This document shows, piece by piece, positions 35,545-44,900 of a DNA stretch of 64,000 bases. The position numbers and the translations under genes were made by a program. The notes under the pieces are model-generated. The model saw only the letters and a list, made by a program, of their open reading frames with translations, had not been told where the DNA came from and searched no databases. How positions within the stretch are numbered: position 1 is the first letter of the stretch; every line of letters starts with the position of its first letter. Origin of the DNA: Bolinopsis microptera. Lineage: Eukaryota; Ctenophora; Tentaculata; Lobata; Bolinopsidae. The stretch covers positions 9,412,635 to 9,476,634 of the forward strand of contig NC_087079.1 of assembly GCF_026151205.1 (NCBI RefSeq), written 5' to 3'.

Positions 35545-36175
35545 AAACCCCAAAAAGATAATTGAGGGTTTAAAAGGGGGCCAAAATTTTAAAAGAATTG
35601 GGATTTGGCATCCAATAAAAGTTTGTTCTAAAAGATTTAAACCAGCTTTCAAATGGCCGGAAAAACAAGGGTATTGGGCATAACGGGTTTTATTCATTAC
35701 TGTGATCAGGGTTGGATTACCCTTTTAGGTGAAATTTGGTGAATTCCCGTTAAATTGCAAGGGGAAAACCCCAAATTAAAGGGGTCCTATTTACATAATC
35801 ACCCCCTTTAATTTTATAAAGAGATTTAAAAAAATGCTTGTTAACCTTTTCCATTTCAAAACCGTTTGGCCAAATTTTTCAAAACAGATGGGATGAAAAT
35901 TTAAAATCAAAATAATCGAAAAAATGGGGGTCAAACATGTCCGGGAAAAAACAATTCAGGGGGTTTGATATTTTATGGGGCGTGGGCTGAAAATCGAATT
36001 TTTAAACATTTTTGGGGACGGAATCCCCCCAAGAAAAGTTTTCAAACCCTGCCATCAGCAAATTACAGGTCCATAAATTTAAAACCCGGGGGTGGAAAAA
36101 AACCCCCAACCCTAAAGGTAACCCTAACTTTTTTGGGAAACCCCCCCCTTTTAGTTTTCTTGGGGTTAGGCGTGA
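35545..36175. other. Central spacer of the foldback element
   Basis: Non-repeat sequence between the oppositely oriented arms, with noisy base quality. The cleanest stretch, around 35560-35900, is AT-rich and unrelated to the arms. No open frame longer than short noise is convincing, so I see no transposase. Confidence 0.55.
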
Positions 36176-36179
36176 ACCC

Positions 36180-39100
36180 CCAGGGGGTGGGGCCATATTT
36201 GAAGGGGAGAAACTTTGGGTTTTTTTTGGTGGGTTTTGGGGTAGGCAGTACCCATTTTTTAATTTAAAAAATGGGGCCCCCTACCCCAAAAAAACATTAA
36301 AACACAAAACGGGGGTAAAGATTCTCATCGGGGTTTGTAAAGGGGTTTGACCTGGATTCAGCTTTTTTGGGATGGGGGGTGGCCCCCATAGTGGGCCTGA
36401 GTTTGGGTTTTAGAGGTCGGGAAAATTGGTTTTTTTAAGGGGTTTGGGAAAAGCAGTACCCATTTTTATACTAAAAAAATGGGCCACCTACCCCTGAAAA
36501 ATAAATCGCAACGGAAAATAAAAGATTTTTTAATTTTTGATTTTACCCGGATTTCGCTATTTTGGGGTGGGCGTTGGCCCCCGGGAAAAGGGGGCCCGGA
36601 TTTGGGTTGGAAGGTCGAAACTTGGTTTTTTTGTGGTTTTTAGATAGGCAAATACCCCTTTTATAATAAAAAAAATGGGGCCCCCACCCCCGGGAAAAAT
36701 AAATCGCATACGGGGGGAAAAGATTGTCAGCTGGATTTAATTGGAAATTTTACCTGATTTTTAGCTATTTTGGGATGGGCGTGGGGCCCCGGGAATTGCC
36801 TGAGTGGGGTTTTAAGGTCGAAAACTTTTTTTAGGGTGGTTTTGGGGATAAACAGTAAACCCCCTTTTTAAATAAAAAAGGGGGCCCCCCTACCCCGAAA
36901 CATAAACACAAACGGGGGAAAGTTCTCAGTCCGGATTTTAAGGGGGTTTGACCGGGTTTCAGCCCCATTTTTGGGATTCTTTTGGGGCCCCTTGGGGGAC
37001 CGAGGGGGTTTAGGGGTCGGAAAAATTTGGGTTTTTAAAATGGTTTTGGATAGGCATACCCATTTTTTTACTAAAACGGGGCCCCCTACCCCGGGAACCC
37101 TAAAAACGCATCCCGGGGGAAAGAATTTTCAATCTTGAAATTTAAAACCCGGATTTTTTGCTATTTGGGGTGGCGGGGCCCCCCGGGGGGTGCCTGAGTG
37201 GGTTTAGGGTCGAAACTTGGTTTTAGATAGTTTGGGATAAAGGGAGTAAACCCCTTTTTATACTAAAACCCTGGGGCCCCCTACCCCGAAAAATAAATCG
37301 CATACGGGGGAAAGAAATTTTTAATCTTGATTTTACCTGGAAATTTCCGCTATTTTGGGATGGGCGGGCCCCTGGGATGGGGGCCCGAGTGGGGTTAAAG
37401 GTCGAAACTTTTTTTTTTTATGATGGTTTGGGGGGGTAGGCCCGTACCCATTTTTGTACAAAACCCTGGGGGCCCCCCTACCCGGGAAAATAATCGCATA
37501 CGGGGGAAAAAATTTTTTAAAACTTGATTTTCACCTGAATTTTTAGCTATTTTGGGATGGGGGGTTTCCCCCGGGGGTGGCCTGAGTGGTTTGGGGAGGG
37601 CCAAAATTTGGTTTTTTATTTTGGTTTGGGGGTAGGGAGTTCCCATTTTTTTTACTAAAACATGGGGCCCCCAACCCCTTAAAAACCCCAACAAAAAATT
37701 CGCTTCGGGGTAAAGAAAACCCATTTTGGAATTTTATGGGGTTTAAACCCGATTTTCCCCTATTTTGGGGGGGGGGGTGCCCCTTGGGGGGGGCCTTTGG
37801 GTTTGAGAGGGCGAAACTTGGGGTTTTTTTTTTGGGTGATTTGGGGAAAAGGGATTTCCCATTTTTAAAACTAAAACATGGCCACCTTCCCCGGAACATA
37901 AATCGCATACGGGGGGAAAGGAAAATTTTAATCCCATTTTAAACCGGGTTTCACTATTTTGGGGGGGCGTGGCCCCTGGGTTTTTGGGCCCGAGTGGGTT
38001 GAGAGGTTTGAAAATTTTTTTTTATGAGGGTTTTTGGGTAGGCAGTACCCATTTTTTATACTAAAAATGGGCCCAAACCCCCCCCCCGGAACATAAATCG
38101 CTACGGGGGGAAAGATTCTCCCTCCCGGGTTTTTTTGGGGAAATTTACCGGAATTTTAGCTATTTTTGGGGTGGGGGGGCCCCCGGGAGTGGCTTTATTT
38201 TTTGGGTTTTAAGGTCGAAAAATTGGTTTTTATGATGGTTTGGGATAGCAGTACACATTTTAACTAAAACATGGGCCCCTACCCCGAACAAAATCGCATA
38301 AAGGGGGTAAAGAATTTCATCTTGATTTTTTTCCCGAATTTTTTAGCTATTTTGGGATGGGCGGGCCCCCCGGAGTGCCTAGTGGTTTTTAGAAAGGGCC
38401 AAACTTGGTTTTTATGAGGTTTTGGGATAGGCATTCCCATTTTTATACTAAAACATGGGCCACCTACCCCCGGGAAAATAAATCGCATACGGGGTAAAGA
38501 TTCTCAGTCCCGGATTTGGATGGGAAATTTAAACCCGGGTTCAGCATTTTGGGATGGGCGTGGCCCCTGGGGGTGGCCTGGTGGGGTTTTAGAGGTCGAA
38601 AATTGTTTTTTTTTTTTGGTGATTTGGGATAGGGTACCCTTTTTTTTACTAAAACATGGGGCCCCCAAACCCCCCAAAATAAACGCATACGGGGGTAAGA
38701 ATTTTAATCCCGGGTTTTACCGGGTTTCAGCTATTTTTTGGGGTGGGCGTGGCCCCTGGGAGTGGGGGTGGAGTGGGGTTAGAGGTCGAAACTTGGTTTT
38801 TTTTGATGGTTTTGGGGTAAGCAGTACCCATTTTTTATATGAACCAAATGGGAAAAACCCCCCCCCTGAACATAAAATCCGCTACGGGGGGGAAAGAATT
38901 TTCAATCTTGACTTACCCGGGTTTTAGCTATTTTGAATGGGTTGGCCCCTGGGTTTGGGGCCCGAGTGGGTTGGGGGGTTTCCCAAACTTTGGGTTTTTT
39001 TGGGTGGTTTGGGGTAGGCAGTTTTAACCCCCTTTTTATACAAAAACATGGGGGCCCCCTACCCCGGAACATAAATCGGGATACGGGGTAAAGAAATTTT

Positions 39101-40250
39101 TAATCGGTTTTAACCCTGGATTTCAAACTATAATTTTGGGGTTTGGGCCTGGCCCCCGGGGGTGGCCCCGGTGGGTTGAAGGTTTAAACTTGGGTTTTTT
39201 GATGGGTTTTTGGGGTAGGCAAACCCATTTTTTTAAATAAAACTGGCCCCCTACCCCGGGAAAAAAATCGCCCACGGGGGTAAAGAAATTTTCAAATTTT
39301 TTTTGGGGGGGGGAATTAAAAATTGAATTTTGGGGAGGGGTTTTGGGGGGAATTTTGGGCGTTTTTTCCCCTTTTTTGGGAGTTTGGCCCCCGAGTGGTT
39401 TTAAAAGGTCCAAACTTTGGGTTTTTTAAGAAAGGTTTGGGTTTGGCATACCCATTTTTTTTAAATAAAACCTGGGCCCCCACCTTAAAAACCCCGGAAA
39501 ATAAAAAGCATACGGGGGAAAGATTCCCCCAGTCCCGGTTTGTATGGATTTTTAAAATGGATTTTAGCTATTTGGGGGTGGGGGTGGGCCCCCCGGGGGT
39601 GGGGCCCGAGTGGTTTGGAGAGGTTTGAAACTTGGGGTTTTTTTTTTGGTTTTGGGGTAGGGGATAAAACCCCTTTTTATACAAAACAGGGCCCCCCCCT
39701 AGCCCCGGGAAAATAAATCGGGTTCGGGGGTAAAGTTTTTTAAACTTTATTTTTAAAACCCGGATTTCAGCTATTTTTGGATGGCGTGGCCCCCGGATTG
39801 GGGCCCATGGTTTAAAGTTTCGGGAAAATTGGTTTTTTTTGATGGTTTTGGGGAAAGGGAGTAAAAAATTTTTTTTACTAAAAAAATGGGCCCCCCACCC
39901 CGGAAAAATAAATTTGCAAACGGGGGGAAAAATTTTTCAGTTTTTGGAAAGTGTTTTTTGGGTTGACCTGGGTTTAGCTATTTTGGGATGGGGGTGGCCC
40001 CCGGGTGGGTTGAGAAAATCGAAACTTGGGGTTTTTAAGATGGGTTTTTGGGTGGGGGGGAAATTTCCCCTTTTTTACCAAAACATGGGCCCCCTACCCC
40101 CGGGGAAAAGAAAACGCCTACTGGGGGAAAGATTCGATCCCGGGGGGTAAGGGGTTTGACCTGGAAATTTCCCGCCAAATTTTGGGATGGGCGTGGCCCC
40201 TTGGAGTGACCTGAGTGGTTTGAGGGGTCGAAACTTGGTTTTATGGATGG
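36180..40250 (-). repeat. Right arm of the satellite in inverse orientation
   Basis: Reverse complement of the left-arm unit: TAGCTATTTTGGGATGGGCG, AACTTGGTTTTTATGATGGT, CAGTACCCATTTTTATACTA and CGGAACATAAATCGCATACG recur at ~190-bp spacing. Nearly every unit is damaged by homopolymer expansions and substitutions until the sequence abruptly becomes clean near 40160. About 300 bp at the outer end (40260-40571) is diverged, non-tandem sequence ending in CAAATCGCATACAAAATCGC. Confidence 0.9.
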
Positions 40251-40571
40251 TTTTGGGACAGATACTATTTATTTTACCAATGAAACCATGTGCTACATAC
40301 CCCGGAACACAAATTGCATATAGGGCAGAGTAAAGATTTTTGACTTGAATTATAACATTTCTGGGGTTGGTTCGACACGTGGATGTGGTTCCAAGTCGGG
40401 TTTAAGGTGCTACTTGAGTGGATCATATCGTAGTATCTCTAAATACGAGCAGTTTAGTGAGACTTCTAAAATCTTATCCTCGTAAATTCTACAATTAAAA
40501 ATATTGTAACGTACGTGCGACGCGCAAATCGCATACAAAATCGCATACACATTTCAAGGAAACGTCTTCTG

Positions 40572-40579
40572 TATCATGT
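40572..40579 (+). repeat. Right 8-bp direct repeat (putative target-site duplication)
   Basis: TATCATGT, identical to 26248-26255. It is followed by sequence that stays open in the EPG5 frame. Confidence 0.7.
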
Positions 40580-40605
40580 TCACTCAAAGGAAACCTTTGT
40601 CGTGA
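40580..40605 (+). pseudogene. Severed original C-terminal tail and stop of EPG5
   Basis: Reading on from the right-hand direct repeat in the EPG5 frame gives eight codons (F-T-Q-R-K-P-L-S, the first codon using the last base of the repeat) and then TGA at 40603-40605. This is what the pre-insertion gene would have ended with if the 26256-40571 element and one 8-bp repeat were absent. Known EPG5 proteins end close to this point, so the tail is short and probably dispensable. Confidence 0.6.
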
Positions 40606-40726
40606 GGAACTATCTCGCTCTTTTTAATTCCTCAACTCCAACTGACCCTTTTTGATAGCACCAGAAATTGAACATGAGTCGTGATTTTCATAATAGTCCC
40701 TATATAGTATATTGATAACAATCAAC

Positions 40727-40732
40727 AATAAA
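40727..40732 (+). terminator. Candidate ancestral EPG5 poly(A) signal
   Basis: AATAAA 122 bp beyond the stop at 40603-40605, on the EPG5 strand. If this is the native 3' end, current transcripts must either cross the 14-kb element or terminate inside it. Confidence 0.45.
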
Positions 40733-41953
40733 GCGTGATTGATTCGATTTATTGCACTACCGGGGAAAATTGACCTTAATTTTGAATTTAAATGTAAGCC
40801 TATTCGCCGTTCATACTCTGACGGGATCATTAATTAATGGTCTGCGGCGCTTTATTTCTTTATAATTTGTTTGTTTCAAACCTACCTGACCTAGGTAACC
40901 TACATCAGAGAACTTTCATTCAGACTGTTTTGTTTCAAATTGGATTTTATGTTGCTGTAATTGTAAATTTTATAAACGGAATTTTTACTGAGATAATGTT
41001 TTCTTCTGTAATGTTATAACTTATAGGTATGCTTTTCATCGCAAATGCCGAGTTGCCTTGATGCTTGAAAAAGAGATTAATTACATGTATATTTTAAAGA
41101 ATCGGAATCATCAACGGAAATATTTCAAAGAGTCGTGTTCTAAACGATACAAAATGCGGGAGGTTGACCAAGTTTTCGGATGTGAATTGTACATAATGTA
41201 TTGTATAATGTACTCCTTAAACATTAAACACCGGGCAACACTTGGAACAAGGAAATTGATTGTATGTACAATAATTCACTGCTAGCACATGCGTCTGTTA
41301 TGAGACATTTAATTGCGTAATCTAATGGAACCCTTCTTTGAAGTCGTAAGTTCCAACTTCTGAACTTGGTATCACACCGTTAACTTCACCGTTAGTTATT
41401 AGTAGAGCCAGTTTCACAAATCTATCTACTCATAATCCAGTAATAGCGGCACCACGCGACTTAACCACGCCATTGTTACCATAGAAACACCACTTCCTTG
41501 TATACAGCGCTACAAAATACAAGTAAATATTTTATAACGAAAGAGGGTATATAGCCAACTTTTACTCGAGTAGTACTGCCCTTCGGGGCGCCCTCTCACT
41601 CAACGGGACTTCTATCTGTTACCATAGTAACACTGGTTATGCGGGTTAATACAGAAGATACTCTTGGTGTGACTAGCAAGAAAAACGGGTGTATTAATAA
41701 TACACGTGTCAATAAAAAGTCATATAACTATGTACTATATACAAAGGATTGCAAAATTCAACTACAAATCAAGTAAAAAAAGGAGAGAACTCTCTCCAAT
41801 TTTGTAAACTTCAAGAATTATCAACAATTTAACAATTTAATGCTGCTACCAAATAAAATATTAATATGATTGATATAATAATAATTAATGTAATAAAATA
41901 ATTGATATAATTGAATGACATATTATGGTGAGTGGAGTAAATTGATAAAAAAT
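40733..41953. other. Intergenic region between convergent EPG5 and MFSD4-like gene
   Basis: AT-rich. Short open frames at 40837-41019 and 41058-41285 have no recognisable domain or splice context. Nothing else supported. Confidence 0.5.
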
Positions 41954-44900
41954 CTAGGTCATGGAAGAAACAAATGATAGAGTTGGATCAAGTTTTTGAG
42001 TGTAAGTGCTTAATTTGCTGAGTCTACTCCAGCTTCCTCCATCATGTTTCCCGTCCGGAGTGTCCGGAAACTGGGACTGGGCCACAGTGGAGAAACTGTG
42101 CTGGGACAATTTGATAACTGAAGGCATTATCTGTATCTCTTGAACTTCTGTGTCTGATTTCAGCTGTTCTATGAAAATAAGGATGGAGGCAGCTACAGCT
42201 GTCGAGAGGCTGAAACTGAAAACCAACCAAATGAACCGTATCGGTTCGACCATACCTGTTGGAAGGAGGGGTTCAAGGCTTGGGCTGTTTTCAACCTGTA
42301 TTTTGATTCAAATGAGGTGCGATTGAAGGCGCACTTTTTCATTCAGCTGTCCAAGTTCCATTGTGAGTTGGACATGGTACATTGGTAGTTACAGTAGTGA
42401 TTTAACAGTTTGTTACCTAACTCTCCGGTGATTAAGTGAGGAACTGTCATCGGTGCCAGCACCACACCTAAGGGAAAGTTTCAGTCAAAAAGATTAGAAG
42501 GGGGCGGCTATATATTTTGCAGAGAAGAATCATGACTTATAGTTATACTGACAAACATACAACGTGTATTACAAAATATGTAATATTACAAACGAATCAG
42601 AAGAGATGGCAGATAGACAGCCCTTAGACTCGGATGACAGTTTCGTACCTAAATTACCTGACGTAGAGGCGAGAAAGAAGGGGAGACTGGTTTTAGGAGT
42701 GATTATGATGTGGTCCGTGAGCCAGTTTAGTAAAGACTGGTGAAACAATCCCAAACCTGTGAGTACAGTGCAATCCATAATTTTGTGTTCTTGCAAATAT
42801 GATAGTCATTCTTGTAATCAATGGAACGATAGTTTATGTAACTACTGTTTTGTTAAGAATAAGATTTTAACAAAAACTAAAAAGAGAAGAAAATTGTGCT
42901 TCAATAACAAGGAACTCTTTACAAATGATGATTTTTGAGGGGTTTGTAAGACTAGTAAGAGTAGTAAGACTAACCCATCCCGTAGAAAAGGAGGATGATA
43001 AGAAGACCCTCGAACATCCTGTCTCGCAAAAACACTGCACAAATAGCAGCACTGACTAGAATAGCGTTGCAAGCTCCCACCACAACGGTCTTATTCTCGT
43101 AAAACACCACTACTGGTACTGCCAATATCCTTGCAAACAGCAAGCTCCCGTGAAACGCCTGTGAGTCATTTTTATTCTTAATGAGAACGCTATTATAGAT
43201 GGTGTTAGTATTTGTTTTCTAAAACATCGCGTGACTTTATTTTCGCCATCATGACCATGACTAGTCTTTAAGCTAGTTTTTAAAATATCTACTTTATGAA
43301 AAAATAAAGCAAGCTAACCTCTATCAGAATGAATATTTGTTTAGAGTCAAGTTGAGTCGAGTTCTGGAGAACGAGTAAAATGAAATTCCAGAAGGCAGAG
43401 AGACAGTAGGTACTGGAGAAAGCAGACCAGGATAATAAAAGGAAACTGTTGAGTATTTTAGTTTAATTTATATCCTTTATCAAGGATCACTTAAATTCTT
43501 AGACATTCGACCCACCCATTAAATGTATTGACAATTGTTCAAATATTTAATCGAAATTAGATCAAGGTTGCCAGAATAATTGGAGCAATACTGCACTCAA
43601 TTACTAAAGTACGATACTTTCCACATCTCATTAAGAACTCACCTGAATAAATAGTGGCGAAAACCTTTGAACTTGAGAGGTTGCAGAACTACTACTTCAT
43701 TGATTAAGTAATACTTGTGTTTCTCTCTGGGAAAAAGGAATTCGCTTAATAGTGACGAGATCACGAGACCGTAAAGTGATTGTTACATTCTACGTGACGG
43801 TCAATCACAATGCTGGCAAGCATTACCGTTGCCATTATATTCACAATACTATTTACCCCCTATACTATTATATCCCCTTTATTGTATTTCAGGCATTAAG
43901 ACTCATCGAAAGTAGTTCAGCAGGTATATTTAAGTTCAAATTCAAAACATTGTAAATCAATGTTAAAGATGACAGGAATAAGAAATAGCTACGTGGTAAT
44001 GTGGAGGTTTTTAAGAAATTTGCGCAAAATACGCGCCAGCATGTTATACGAAATTAGGTAAAAAAACCCAAAATCGCCATATTCAGGTGCCTTAAAAACC
44101 ATGTTAAAAATAACAACTTTTCAAATCGATTTTACACCATTAAGGAGTAATTTTATTCAAAATCTGAGGACGTTTTACCTTAGATAATTGTTCAAGCATT
44201 CTGAAAATCTACCGGAAAATGTTCCTACCTTGCTGCTTCATAAAGATATTCGCTATTGAAGTTAATGCTTTTTTGAAGAATAATTTTATAAAAACACAAA
44301 AGTTGTGAATTAGTATTCTCTGGTGTTGGGGCATCCCTTGGGTTGTGGAGCTCAATTTTGCTTCCCAAAGGTCTAAAATCTAAATTGTGTTATAGGCTAG
44401 TTTTAAAGTTGAAAATCGAATAGCTGCACACGTGGGGACACGTCCAAATTGATTTAAAATTGCTAAAATCACTGAAAATTGTTATTTTCACGACTATATG
44501 AATTTAATGCCAACTTGAATGAGGAAATGATATTAATTTGAGGAACCGTCCGCAAATTCAAATTGATACCGAGAATGAAATCGGTCGCTCGCTTTTCCCA
44601 TTCATTCACGGCTTACGAATTGTAATAAAGCTTGTAAAAGAGAGACACTGGCAGCGGTTCACTCTACCCATGATTATGGGTTTTGGTCAAATAAAGTATA
44701 AACGAAGCGAAAAGGCGAATGGAAAGGTGAGGATGATTAAAAATATGATTATAACGAACCTGATAATGTACAATGTAAGAATCATGAGCGCAGTTATTGT
44801 TGCTACCCCAGAGTTTATGAAATTAGCCCAAATAAGTCTATCCTTGGACTCGGAGTGATGAGATTTGATGTATGCTGCGAGGAGGCTGTAGCTGAAACTC

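Larger units (their letters stand above)
26256..40571. mobile_element. 14.3-kb foldback (inverted-satellite) element inserted in the EPG5 stop codon
   Basis: The two ends are imperfect terminal inverted repeats. Read inward, GAGAGCACGTTTCCTTGA on the left matches CAGAAGACGTTTCCTTGA on the right, and both continue into TGTGTATGCGATTT and further GTATGCGATTT copies; about 25 of the first 30 bases agree. Inside are two oppositely oriented satellite arms around a spacer near 35.5-36.2 kb. The flanking 8-bp direct repeat supports insertion by transposition. An 8-bp duplication with CAGA-like termini is typical of hAT elements, but no transposase is present and the class is inferred. The architecture recalls Drosophila foldback/Galileo elements, whose long inverted repeats also contain tandem units. 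Confidence 0.72.

Noticed and set aside
26530-40214. Many 60-135-codon frames in both strands
   Set aside because: All are translations of the foldback satellite unit or its noisy copies.
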